A stretch of DNA of 64,000 bases from Bradyrhizobium symbiodeficiens (lineage in GTDB: Bacteria > Pseudomonadota > Alphaproteobacteria > Rhizobiales > Xanthobacteraceae): positions 1,986,501-2,050,500 of the forward strand of contig NZ_CP029427.2 of NCBI RefSeq assembly GCF_002266465.3, written 5' to 3'. Below are positions 45,401 to 53,822 of the stretch, piece after piece (position 1 is the stretch's first letter; each line of letters begins with the position of its first letter). The translations under genes were made by a program, and so were the position numbers. The notes beneath the pieces are model-generated. The model ran no database searches and was not told the origin of the DNA. It saw nothing but the letters and a program-made list of their open reading frames with translations.

Positions 45401-48400
45401 AAGGGACCTGCCGACGGCCTGCACGGCATTGACTATGACGAGCGCAACGGCGGCTTTCCTGTCTACGGTTTCTCTGCCACCAGCCTTGGTCGTCAGGAGC
45501 AAGTTACCAATCCGCAAGCCAAGCCTTCGGGCGACGCTATATTCCGCCCGCGCCAGTCAAAATCGGAGCGGCGCGATCCCTATTATCCTGATCCCGCCGC
45601 CAGCTACGTCGTGATCGGGTTGCGCGATCTTGCGGGCCGGATGCTGCCGGGCGACCCGCTGGTGGTCCCGGTGTGGCCGAGCGGGGTGAAGTTCCCCCAT
45701 GTCAGGCCAATCGCGATCGAAGTCGTGGCAAAACATCGGCGCGGCCCCAGACCGGCCTCGCATGACCGTATCCTCAGTTTGCTTGCCGAAGGGAAGGACA
45801 GAATGTTGCGCGGCAGCGCGTGTTTGTCGCCGAAGAGTCCGAGGCCGGCCACGGTCCGTCTTGACGGCAAGGCGACTATCGACTCCGGGTCCGTGCAGGC
45901 CTCGCATGTTAAAGTGGAGCTCGAGCCAGGCGAGAGCTTCGAAATCGACGTCTGGTGCCTTCCAACGGTCGACGATTTGACGAAATGGTTCGACGCTGTC
46001 GAGTCGGCAGCACTGGTCGCCTCGGTCAATCCGGAGACCGGGGAATCCTGCATGAACTGCGAGAGCTTCGCCACGCAGCTCAGGCGGCTGCAGCTCGACG
46101 ACATTGCCGAACTGGCTCGCAAGCTGGGACGCGCACGTACGGCGGCTAACGAAACCATTTGCAGCTCGGGCCAAGTCAAAATGCCCGCCGGCGCGTTGCG
46201 CTGCGTCGCTGTGGCTGCGCACGAACTCTTGCTGAAGCAACCGACGCCCGAGCTGGCGGCCCGTACCACAATCACGGCTACCCACGCCATTCCGCAGGTC
46301 TACGCCAAGCCCGAGGTCCAGCTCACGCTGAGGCGCGAAACGCTCCCGCAGGCAAAACCGGGCGTGCCAGCGTCGGCCAAGCAGCAGTCGCCGGTTGTCA
46401 TTGAAGGGGTCGTCACAGTCGATCGTCCCACCACCGGCCTGTTCGAGATTCGGGCGGAGGCTGTCTCGCTGGTCTCCTGTGCGTTCGACGACGACCAGCG
46501 CCGCCGGCGGACACCCGACGAAGTCGCCCGGGGAATATGGCCCCGCAGCCCGGTCAGCGAAGAGCACATGAGGGTGCGGGATGTCTACGGCTTCGACGTT
46601 GCTGCAGACGGGACCGTGACCTTGCTCCGCGAGCAGGCAACGCTGCTCCGGGTAGAGGATGACATCGCCGAGCCGAAGCCCGACGCGCCGGCCCGCGAAG
46701 CGCGCGACCTCGCGAAGTTACGCGAGAGAGCCGCGATCAAGGACAATGCCGGCGGCGGCAACATCCCGCACGTCAACGCGCCGTTCAAGATCACTGACAC
46801 ACGCGCGCGTATCCTGCGGCTGTGGGCGGTTGCGGGATCTCGTACGGCTGCCAGTTTCCGCGATGAAAAGGGCGACGTTCGCGAGATGCCCGAAGCCCGG
46901 ACGGAGTCCGCCCATCAGGAAATTGTGCTGCCGGCGTCAGCGGCGCCGGCCAAGGTCGCGCCCCTGACGATCCTGCCGGCGTTTCACCTGGAGCAGCGCT
47001 ATATCCAGCGAGGAGCGAAGCAAACGTTTGCCGTCGAGCGGCGCGTGAAGCTGCGAATCCGCATGCGCCGGCCATGGTTCACCTCGGGGGAGGGCGAGCG
47101 GCTCGGCATCATCCTGTGGCCGCCCGATATCCTGAAAGGCCGCGTCACCGACTCGCAGGACAGCGTCCGGCGGGACTATGAGGTGGCCGCGGGCGAGAAG
47201 GCCGAAATAGTGATGCGTGAATTCCGCGACGAGGACATCGGCCCTGGCGGCAGCTATGTCACGCGATGGGGGCTCGATCCGACCAAGGAGGGCGGAAAAC
47301 TCGGCTGGATTACTCCGCCTTCCGCCTTTGCCGACCTCGGCCCGGCCGAGACCGATCCCGGCGATAGCAGCCGTGTCGTCACGGCGGAGAGAATGTACGT
47401 GCCGCGCGCGTCGATCCCGATTCCGATCGATGAAGGCACCGGGCCGCGCCGGCGCACGTGGCTAGAGGCCGCGCTGTTGACGTTTGTTCCCAGGTTCGAC
47501 ATCGACCATGAGAGCTGGTTCTGTGACGTCGAGTTGCGCGCGGACTGTGCGCCCGAGCCATTCATGCGGCTGGGCCTCGTGCGCTATCAACCCTACGCGC
47601 CGCCGGAGCTTCGGGTATCGGAACCGGTCGTGGAATGGTTGCAAGTACCGCAGCACCGTGTGGTCAAGGTTACCATCGACAAGAACGAACCGCAGAGCCT
47701 GCAAGTCGAAATGCAGGGATCCAGCTTCAATCCGCGGCAGCGAGACCATGACGCAGAAGACGACCGCGACATCACGACGTGGACGAACGGTCCCGTGATG
47801 AAGGTATCGGTACTGCGCCGCCGCTCAGATGGCGTCGAGGCGTTGGCCGAACTGCACCAGAAGGAGGTTCGGGCGGGCTATAGCCACAAAGCGGAACAGA
47901 CGTGGCTGCCGCGAACGCAGGAGGAGTGGAATTACTGGCTCGAACGTGGGGTGATCCGCGAGAAAGAAGAGCCGCCGCCAGCCTTCGAGCGAAAGCCGAG
48001 AGCGCAGCCCGCCGTGAAGGCGAAGGCATCGGCCGACGGCACGTATCTCTCCTGGCTTGCGCATTTCAGGCTGAATGAGTCGCCGCTGGCTCCAAAGGAG
48101 AAGGACACGATATACCGGGTGCTGGTGGAGGAGGTTCAGCCGATGCTGCCGGCCACCTACGACGACGAGCCGCATGAGCCAGGCGAGAAGCCGCCAACGA
48201 AACAGAATCAATTGACCGCTTCTGGCCCTCGCTTTGCGGCGCTGTTGGACATCATCGCGGCGCCCAAGCTTCTCGAGTCGTCTAACGCGGGTACTCCATC
48301 GAAAGGCCGCGCGGCAAAGGGAGTCGCAGCGAGATTGTTCCGCAAGAAGGAAGTGCCGCCGGCGGCCGATTCGCCGGGTTACAGCACTCGCAATGACAGC

Positions 48401-48409
48401 TACGGCTAG
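42401..48409 (+). CDS. Large partner protein, 2002 aa, unknown family
   Basis: ATG 42401 follows the giant gene by six bases. No signal peptide or membrane helix is seen, though the protein is probably exported or associated with its neighbour. Residues about 237-383 contain three tandem copies of a 49-residue unit (SYLTxxERxRAIGLxRLxEE followed by EAEAxRAF). A charged coiled coil (about 385-490) follows, then about 1500 residues of mixed, beta-rich sequence with DUF-like regularity (PVYGFSATSLGRQEQ, EPGESFEIDVWCLP). No family was recognised. Large size and tight coupling to the giant Tat protein suggest one surface or envelope structure. Confidence 0.82.
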   Translation: MPESEKYEVGVGVRIVPAGIETIAGVGKFVRAAVVLSPIDIEEAKKCGGTPVDIRYWPRQIEDLLRESESENYLTGSNTALRVAFSGVVKEFAPASLLPEAISAPAFRAMLYDLRRVKGKTIAFADWRKQREKQIDGITEIWTRLVGQKQPEAWTKIIKALKTSRAEQAVGKYRPDPKNKEQAPDIRSIGRGQAALLLSVERGRSLLTRIRSSLQSTCSGRDDECNLATPIVPRLSSYLTRQERTRAIGLTRLTEEEAEAGRAFNLMNSVDRASRQNLLVAGGVVSYLTESERSRAVGLGRLADEEAEAKRAFEQMNPVDRNWREQLLLAERLPSYLTERERVRAIGLNRLAEEEAEAKRAFERMGAADRTRRWDLMLAELRGKNEQQAQADIKKQRAEIRKEQQAATGNQDVKVKLAKAYESFLACTEGSEVNECMMAATAEGAHDLADAIDDSLGRHKDAHREDDEIRDEEKKKNTREEDYKRDRVVQAPQMRLAALQSQPSLARVFNLVVDVLIPLDKLTATDTTAPYFERDGSPSYARFGFLSAALNPASGARRVWTTCKVKLASDAAAPHDDFWPCTRAELDLFWALDAEDQFEGAKKRDTRDNLIARGALTQIDGFLNLSAVRMQGGMNEPRFDIVSLDALAAVENRETAKSGAKNGRPPLLTQRTAGLAVIDRWRDSSALIQALNSLARDSSNPILDADDLTIGYRMDVGVGSAKRMTWRSLCSRYIEFGDDTNCIEPLLTDIVPDPFHRLAYDSAIVVMPVMIKDRAGGGDKKVAFVEDTVGEWTGPPIGVDTNSINIDLSKSSAALQLGHLYSLSPDPEKPLSLPAGLRIPRQVFGGGYFFKLAPRYLGGVIRPANTSYEPVAIPRREIFAILPPLETGARRFLRHERIEAPIVTTPLPILERQFDRIADGLRETASNIVVRSEADEDNPEEFKPYDGSIKSSYRVVVPPSVSADFADRHNAFGKGETIKGKPVPHMAELQIYRDCDHKPWKGPADGLHGIDYDERNGGFPVYGFSATSLGRQEQVTNPQAKPSGDAIFRPRQSKSERRDPYYPDPAASYVVIGLRDLAGRMLPGDPLVVPVWPSGVKFPHVRPIAIEVVAKHRRGPRPASHDRILSLLAEGKDRMLRGSACLSPKSPRPATVRLDGKATIDSGSVQASHVKVELEPGESFEIDVWCLPTVDDLTKWFDAVESAALVASVNPETGESCMNCESFATQLRRLQLDDIAELARKLGRARTAANETICSSGQVKMPAGALRCVAVAAHELLLKQPTPELAARTTITATHAIPQVYAKPEVQLTLRRETLPQAKPGVPASAKQQSPVVIEGVVTVDRPTTGLFEIRAEAVSLVSCAFDDDQRRRRTPDEVARGIWPRSPVSEEHMRVRDVYGFDVAADGTVTLLREQATLLRVEDDIAEPKPDAPAREARDLAKLRERAAIKDNAGGGNIPHVNAPFKITDTRARILRLWAVAGSRTAASFRDEKGDVREMPEARTESAHQEIVLPASAAPAKVAPLTILPAFHLEQRYIQRGAKQTFAVERRVKLRIRMRRPWFTSGEGERLGIILWPPDILKGRVTDSQDSVRRDYEVAAGEKAEIVMREFRDEDIGPGGSYVTRWGLDPTKEGGKLGWITPPSAFADLGPAETDPGDSSRVVTAERMYVPRASIPIPIDEGTGPRRRTWLEAALLTFVPRFDIDHESWFCDVELRADCAPEPFMRLGLVRYQPYAPPELRVSEPVVEWLQVPQHRVVKVTIDKNEPQSLQVEMQGSSFNPRQRDHDAEDDRDITTWTNGPVMKVSVLRRRSDGVEALAELHQKEVRAGYSHKAEQTWLPRTQEEWNYWLERGVIREKEEPPPAFERKPRAQPAVKAKASADGTYLSWLAHFRLNESPLAPKEKDTIYRVLVEEVQPMLPATYDDEPHEPGEKPPTKQNQLTASGPRFAALLDIIAAPKLLESSNAGTPSKGRAAKGVAARLFRKKEVPPAADSPGYSTRNDSYG
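43109..43549 (+). repeat. Three tandem 147-bp repeats within the 2002-aa gene
   Basis: Copies begin at 43109, 43256 and 43403, exactly 147 bases apart (49 codons). Each encodes SYLT, an Arg-rich RAIGL or RAVGL turn, the acidic EEEAEA or DEEAEA helix and a closing VDR/ADR segment. Divergence at the DNA level shows they are old but conserved in protein. Confidence 0.85.
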
Positions 48410-48444
48410 GAAAGGCCAATGCAATGGATAGAGGAGACCGGCAC

Positions 48445-49040
48445 ATGATCCGATACGCAGGAACGCGAGCCGGTCAATCATGCGGGTTATTGCTGAGTGC
48501 CGTCGCATTGGCATTTTTCGGGATTGCCGACGCGCATGCGCAGCAATATCTCGTGGAGATCGTCACTGCGATCCGGAATGTCGGTCCGCTTTCTTTCGGG
48601 GAAAAATCCCGCCAAAAGGTTACGATCAATTATGCTAACTCGACGGTGAAGTCCGAATACAGACCGGAACGGCAAATGTAGTCGGTATCGACGTGTCGAG
48701 TATCAGAAACAGCTTCAAAATATCTGGCCAGAGCTTTTCGGGAAACCTGGCGGCCGTCACGGCGAAGGGGGAAACCGCTTCCGGTGTCGAGATCATGCCC
48801 AATATCAACTACGGGTTCACGATCAGGATCAACAAGGCGCAATCCAAGGCGTGGGTGTCGGGCTGCCACAATGAGTTTCCCAGCTATACTGTGCTGGTGA
48901 ACGGCAAAACCATCTATGATCGCACCCAGACTGGCACCGCCCTGATCGGTCTGATCGGAGAGTGCGACATAGTCGTCAATGTGGACGGAAGGTCTTTTTG
49001 GCGAGCAGTTGAATCTGTTCTCCGTGAGCGGTTCGGATAG
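48445..49040 (+). pseudogene. Small exported protein, split by a frameshift
   Basis: ATG 48445 (GAGGAG upstream) gives a signal peptide (CGLLLSAVALAFFGIADAHA) and then YLVEIVTAIRNVGPLSFGEK before a TAG at 48681. In another frame the text resumes TGTANVVGIDVSSIRNSFKI and runs to a TAG at 49040. One missing base near 48660-48675 would join them into about 200 residues with a beta-rich C-terminal half (GVEIMPNINYGFTIRINKAQ). It directly follows the giant-protein operon. Decay or sequencing error cannot be separated here. Confidence 0.55.
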
Positions 49041-49180
49041 CGCAGCCGCATCGTTCACGGAGCGAGATAGTGACGCGAAGGGTTTGCATCTGGAAGCACT
49101 GTCGCCGGAGCTCGGATTGCGATGTTTTCGGCGGTGCAGATTGCTATGTTACGAAAAGCCGTAAACCGGGAGGGACTGCC

Positions 49181-50365
49181 GTGCGTCTATCACTCGTCCT
49201 TGCGACCGCCATGCTCGCAGTCACTGGGGGCCTCGCCAGCGCTCAGGAACTGCGAATTGCTCTGATCTACGGCAAGACCGGGCCGCTTGAGGTCTACGCC
49301 AAGCAGACCGAGATCGGACTGCGCATGGGGCTGGAGTACGTTACTCAGAAGACCATGAAGGTCGACGGTCGTAGCATCGTCATCATCACAAAGGACGACC
49401 AGAACAAGTCGGATCTATCCAAGTCGGCGCTGGCCGAGGCCTACAAGGACGATAAAGCCGACATCGCCGTTGGCACGATGTCTTCTGCTGCGGCGCTGGC
49501 CGACCTTCCGGTGGCCGAGCAAAACAAGAAGATCCTGATCGTGGAGTCGGCGTCCGCTGACCAGATTACCGGAGACAAGTGGAATAGGTACATCTTCCGC
49601 ACGGGGCGCAGCGCCTCGCAGGACGCGATCTCGAACGCGGTTGCCATCGGCAAACCAGGCGTAATGGTCGCGACGCTCGCGCAGGACTATGCATTCGGCC
49701 ACGAGATGGTTGACGCTTTCGAGGGGGCGTTGGAAAAGACCGGCGCGACGCTGGTCGCCAAGGAATTCGTACCCACAAGCACCACTGACTTCACTGCCGT
49801 CGGTCAGCGCCTGTTCGACGCGCTGAAGGACAAACCGGAACAGGACAAGATCATCTGGATAATCTGGGCTGGCGCGGGTGATCCGTTAGGCAGGCTGCTG
49901 GAGATGAATCCGAAGCGATACGATATCAAGTTGTCGACAGGGGGCAACATTCTGCCGGCGCTTACGTCCTACAGGGCGCTCCCGGACATGCAAGGCGCGA
50001 CCTACTACTACTACGGCATCCCGAAGAATCCGGTGAACGACTGGTTGGTCGCCGAACACCAGACGCGGTACAATGCACCGCCGGATTTCTTCACTGTGGG
50101 AGGCTTCTCCGCTGCCATGGCTGTCGTGACCGCCGTGACCAAAGCCAAGTCCACCGACACGGAAAAGCTGATTGCGGCGATGGAAGGCATGGAATTCGAC
50201 ACGCCAAAGGGCAAGATGACCTTCCGCAAGGAGGACCATCAGGCCCTACAGTCGATGTACCACTTCAAGGTCAAGGTCGATCCCAGCGTCGATTGGGCGG
50301 TACTGGAGCAGGTGCGTGAACTAAAGGCTGTAGACATGGACATTCCAATCCGCAAAAAGCGCTGA
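49181..50365 (+). CDS. Periplasmic binding protein of a branched-chain amino-acid-type ABC importer
   Basis: The GTG at 49181 has GGGAGGG seven bases upstream; longer frames to 49070 lack a signal peptide. The 394-residue protein has a signal peptide (about 1-22, ending LASA) and the Leu/Ile/Val-BP (Peripla_BP_6) fold: LRIALIYGKTGPLEVYAKQT, ADIAVGTMSSAAALA, FRTGRSASQD, YYYYGIPKNPVNDWL and a C-terminal GFSAAMAVV helix. The family binds amino acids, amides or aromatic acids. No permease or ATPase gene is nearby, so it works with components encoded elsewhere or is an orphan receptor. Confidence 0.88.
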   Translation: MRLSLVLATAMLAVTGGLASAQELRIALIYGKTGPLEVYAKQTEIGLRMGLEYVTQKTMKVDGRSIVIITKDDQNKSDLSKSALAEAYKDDKADIAVGTMSSAAALADLPVAEQNKKILIVESASADQITGDKWNRYIFRTGRSASQDAISNAVAIGKPGVMVATLAQDYAFGHEMVDAFEGALEKTGATLVAKEFVPTSTTDFTAVGQRLFDALKDKPEQDKIIWIIWAGAGDPLGRLLEMNPKRYDIKLSTGGNILPALTSYRALPDMQGATYYYYGIPKNPVNDWLVAEHQTRYNAPPDFFTVGGFSAAMAVVTAVTKAKSTDTEKLIAAMEGMEFDTPKGKMTFRKEDHQALQSMYHFKVKVDPSVDWAVLEQVRELKAVDMDIPIRKKR

Positions 50366-50471
50366 CCCCGACGTCGCCACCGCGTCGCGTAGCTTAGGTT
50401 GTGTGGACTTACTGCCCGTCGCGTTCACCGGCGTGCCCCCATATCCTAACCGATAAGTAAATTCGTCAAAT

Positions 50472-50564
50472 GGAGTCAGTTTGCTGACTGATAAGGTTTT
50501 CGCACACATGGAGTCAGTTGGTTGGCAAACTGATAGTGATTTGGTCGCAAAGGTTATCAGTCGG
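50472..50564. repeat. Three palindromic repeat copies
   Basis: GGAGTCAGTTTGCTGACTGA with TAAGGTTTT (50472-50500), GGAGTCAGTTGGTTGGCAAACTGATAG (50510-50537) and an inverted copy AGGTTATCAGTCGG (50551-50564) lie between the binding-protein gene and the small exported protein gene. Confidence 0.75.
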
Positions 50565-50635
50565 TCTGGTCCGACAGACGTCGGTTGCTTCTCCGTCTGA
50601 GGCAAATGCGGCCACAGTCATCGGTCCAGCTGGGT

Positions 50636-50950
50636 TCAGCTTTGCGGCTTAATGCACTTTCCATCTTTGTAGCAAATCGTAAGTCCATATTGATTCGCGA
50701 GGGCCTGGTCCTTTGCGTCAAAATGGCGATCTATCACCAAGCTTACGCCTTTGCTCACCCAATGGACGGCGGTGACACCCAGCGCGTCACAAAGAAGCTT
50801 AGCTTTTCCGGGGAGTGCTGCGCACAGAATAGCCGTACTCGCATCCCCAAGGGCAGTCGTAACTTCGTTAGAGGTCTGGCCCCGAGCCGAAGGCAATGCA
50901 AGAATGACGATGGCAAGTGCGACCGCAATTCTACAAGCACAATTCATCAT
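50636..50950 (-). CDS. Small exported Cys-rich protein, 104 aa
   Basis: ATG 50950 has GAGG nine bases upstream. A signal peptide (CACRIAVALAIVILALPSARG) is followed by a mature part of about 80 residues with four Cys (AILCAALPGKAKLLCDALG, GLTICYKDGKCIKPQS). The two C-terminal Cys form a short CYKDGKC hairpin typical of disulfide-bonded periplasmic proteins. No family was recognised. Confidence 0.65.
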   Translation of the reverse strand: MMNCACRIAVALAIVILALPSARGQTSNEVTTALGDASTAILCAALPGKAKLLCDALGVTAVHWVSKGVSLVIDRHFDAKDQALANQYGLTICYKDGKCIKPQS

Positions 50951-51994
50951 GACAATTTTCCTCGGTGTAATCTTTGAGCGACAAGAGGCGTGGGCAACGC
51001 GCTCGCGCGCCCCTAAAACGCTTCAATAGTAGTGAAAATAACAATTTGTTCAACTAAAGAGTGTCGATTTAGCTGTTGACAGCAGTGCACGTTTAAGTGG
51101 TGCTCCAAAAAAATTGAGAGTGGATCTGCGGCCTGGGGGCGGTTACGTCCCCCGCTGGGGAGCTGATCGATTTGTCGGAGACGACGTCTCGAAGTTTGCG
51201 GCCGGACCGGTGCTCTCAACCCCGGCGCTTGCCGGACGAAGGGTAACGGGTATCGCGTGCGTTCATGCCCATTGCTTTGCAGGAAGCATCGGGCAACGAC
51301 GGGGCTGCTGAAACGAAGGGGAGCGGCGAGGAGGCGAAGCCCCAAACCACCATGCCTTCGAATGTCTCCTGGCCGTGGCATTGCACGCATTCGAGCCGAA
51401 GTCCGATGGAGGAGTTCTGGTACTTTGGCCTGGCGATGAGGACCGATCCTTCGCCGTTCCAGTGCGTCAGGCTCGGCGATCGTACGTTATCAGCCGTACG
51501 CCCGTGAAGATGACGTTCCGCCCGAAGATTCCGAACCCGTGCGCTTGCGGGTTTCGACGCCGACGACGGAATGGGTGAATTTAGTTGGCTTCCTCTTCTG
51601 GGTCTTTATTCGTAGAATCACGCCAAAGTCAAAGGGTAAGGCAGCGTGATCCCCCGCACGAAGGCTCGCGCTATAACCCACTTTCCCCCCTGTCCGGCGT
51701 GCCTTTGCCAATCGCTAAGCATGCCAAGGCAGTCGTCTCCGAACTCAGCGACTCTGTCTCATAAAGTTAGCTCGCAAATGGAGTCAGTTGGTCAACTGAT
51801 AAAGAAATTGTACAAATGGAGTCAGTTCGCGGACTGATAAGGTTTCATACGAAACGGAGTCAGTTCGCTGACTGATAAGGAAAATGCCGAAAGCTTATCA
51901 GTTCGAAACCGACCGGCGCATCGGGTGGCGCAGCCTATCTGCGCAGCCCACCCCGATGTATTTGTGCCGTACCGCTCTGGCGCGCAGAACCGAC
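50951..51994. other. Gene-poor stretch with a palindromic repeat cluster
   Basis: More than 1 kb lacks a convincing gene. Frames of 60-125 codons exist on both strands but have no consistent protein character. A minus-strand frame at about 51222-51500 contains a CVQCH motif but no start. The right end (51779-51910) is a cluster of palindromic repeats. Confidence 0.4.
51779..51910. repeat. Palindromic repeat cluster, three direct copies and one inverted
   Basis: Copies: GGAGTCAGTTGGTCAACTGA (from 51780), GGAGTCAGTTCGCGGACTGA with TAAGG (51818-51842), GGAGTCAGTTCGCTGACTGA with TAAGG (51856-51880), and inverted AAAGCTTATCAGTTCG (51890-51905). Within each unit CAGTT and AACTG, or CAG and CTG, form a small palindrome. 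The cluster lies just outside the ABC importer genes. Confidence 0.8.
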
Positions 51995-52990
51995 TTACGT
52001 GATGGTGCTCAAATAGAGGCTGGCGTCAAAATACTTGCTCGCCGGCGTGAAGTCCTTGACGCCTGCGTTGGCCATGAAGAAGTCTGTCGACTGCTGGAGC
52101 CATTTGGTGACTGTCCCGTCCGAGTACATCCGCTTCCAGTCCTTGGACGTGAACATCTTCTGCGCCTTGAACGACTCGTTGATGTCGGCCAGCGGCGTCT
52201 GGCTGTAATGCCCCTTCTGTAGTTTCTCCATCGCCTCGGTGCTGTTCGCGACGATATAGTCGTTGGCATCGGCCCAGCCGCGGATCAGTTTGGCCAGGGT
52301 CTCCTTGTTCGGTTCATAATAGTCGTTCGCCGCCGCCCAGCCGCCGATGATTGCAGCCTTCGGATAATAGGCTGACGCATCTGCGAGCTTGATCGCGCCC
52401 GGCACTTTGTCGCGAACGGTCACATTGAAGGGCACCCAGAGCGCCACCGCGGGCACGGCGCCGGAGATGAAGGCGGTGACGGCCGCCGGCATGGACTGGT
52501 TGACGAGTTCGACTTCCTTGGGATCGACCTTGTTGGCCCGTAACGCGGTATCCAGGAAGACATGCGCGGTCGTGCCGGTCGCCGTCGCGATGCGCTTGCC
52601 CTTGAGATCCTCGAACGACTTGATGCCCTGATCGCCGCGCACCCAGAGCTGTGCGGTCGCGACCTCGATATCGTTGATGAGGAAGACCTTGCCCTGGCCG
52701 CGGGCGGGGAAATTCGAGAGCACGGCGCCGGTCGCCAGCACATCGAGGCTGCCGCCGATCAGCGCCTGGAAAATCTCCAGGCCAGTGTTGAATTGCCGCA
52801 GCTCGAGATCGAGGCCCTGCTTTTCGAAAGAGCCGCGATCCATGCCGGTCCAGATCTGGCCATCGACGGCGACGGTGTGAAGATAGCCGACGCGGACCTT
52901 TGTTTTTGCTTGTGCGATCGCTGGCGCCGAGGCCGTGAAGGTGCCGAGCGCGAGTCCCGCCGTGGTGGTCAGAAATTGCCGCCGATCCAT
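51995..52990 (-). CDS. Substrate-binding protein of a sulfonate/nitrate-type ABC importer
   Basis: The 331-residue protein has a Tat-like signal (MDRRQFLTTTAGLALG, cleaved near AIAQA) and the NMT1/SsuA-TauA fold: VRVGYLHTVAVDGQIW, LRQFNTGLEIFQALIGGSLD, FEDLKGKRIATATGTTAHVF and ANDYYEPNKETLAKLIRGW. It is last in the operon permease-ATPase-binding protein. Members of the family carry sulfonates, taurine, nitrate or pyrimidine precursors. The neighbouring sulfatase makes an organosulfur ligand attractive, but this is inference. Confidence 0.88.
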   Translation of the reverse strand: MDRRQFLTTTAGLALGTFTASAPAIAQAKTKVRVGYLHTVAVDGQIWTGMDRGSFEKQGLDLELRQFNTGLEIFQALIGGSLDVLATGAVLSNFPARGQGKVFLINDIEVATAQLWVRGDQGIKSFEDLKGKRIATATGTTAHVFLDTALRANKVDPKEVELVNQSMPAAVTAFISGAVPAVALWVPFNVTVRDKVPGAIKLADASAYYPKAAIIGGWAAANDYYEPNKETLAKLIRGWADANDYIVANSTEAMEKLQKGHYSQTPLADINESFKAQKMFTSKDWKRMYSDGTVTKWLQQSTDFFMANAGVKDFTPASKYFDASLYLSTIT

Positions 52991-53012
52991 GATGTATCCT
53001 CCGTTACGCTTG

Positions 53013-53822
53013 TTATTCCGAGAAAGAGACTGGACGCATCTGCGCCTGCTGGGCGCGATATTCGTCCATCACGAGCTGCCTGATATGGCTACGCAGCTCG
53101 GCGAATTCCGGCCGCTCCTGGATTGACTCGTCGCGCGGATAAGCGAAGGGGACGTCCATGATCTCCTTGATCCGCGCCGGCCGCGCCGTCACCACCACAA
53201 TGCGGGAGGCGAGGTAGATCGCCTCTTCCACGGAATGGGTGATCAGCATGACCGTCTTGCCCTCCGTCTCCAGCACCTTGAGCAGCAGGTTTTGCATGTT
53301 GGAGCGGGTCTGTGCGTCGAGCGCCCCGAACGGCTCGTCCATCAGGAGAAACTGCGGCTTCACCGCGTAGGCCCGTGCGATCGCGAGCCGTTGCCGCATG
53401 CCGCCGGATAGATGTTTCGGATAGGAATTGGCGAAGTCGGACAGGCCCATCAGGCCCAGGTAATGGTCGCATATCGATTCGCGCTCGGCGGTCGGAACAT
53501 GGTTGGCCCTGAGCGTCAGGCCGAAGGCGATGTTCTGCTTGACAGTCAACCAGGGGAATACGCCGTATTCCTGGAAGATGACGCCGCGCTCGGGGCCGGG
53601 ACCGGCGACCGGGCGTCCGTCGAACAGCACCCTGCCGGTGGTCGGCTTTTGGAAGCCGGCGAGCATGCTCATCATCGTGGTCTTGCCGCAGCCGGACGGG
53701 CCGATCACCGCAATGAAGTCGCCGTCGTTTATATCGTAACTGACATCCTCGACGACCTGAAGGCGGCCTTTCGCGGTTTCGAAGGACAGAGACACCTTGT
53801 CGAACTGTGCGCGCTTGGTCAT
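53013..53822 (-). CDS. ABC transporter ATPase, SsuB/TauB type
   Basis: All ABC motifs are present in the 269 residues: Walker A GPSGCGKTT, Q-loop FQEYGVFPW, signature LSGGMRQRLAIARA, Walker B FLLMDEPFGALD and the H-loop ITHSVEEAI. It powers the importer formed with the flanking permease and binding protein. Its ATG overlaps the end of the permease gene by four bases. Confidence 0.93.
   Translation of the reverse strand: MTKRAQFDKVSLSFETAKGRLQVVEDVSYDINDGDFIAVIGPSGCGKTTMMSMLAGFQKPTTGRVLFDGRPVAGPGPERGVIFQEYGVFPWLTVKQNIAFGLTLRANHVPTAERESICDHYLGLMGLSDFANSYPKHLSGGMRQRLAIARAYAVKPQFLLMDEPFGALDAQTRSNMQNLLLKVLETEGKTVMLITHSVEEAIYLASRIVVVTARPARIKEIMDVPFAYPRDESIQERPEFAELRSHIRQLVMDEYRAQQAQMRPVSFSE

Noticed and set aside
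51222..51500. Minus-strand frame with a CVQCH haem-c-like motif
   Set aside because: No start codon or signal peptide, no second haem-protein feature, and other frames over the same bases look equally protein-like. Probably chance.
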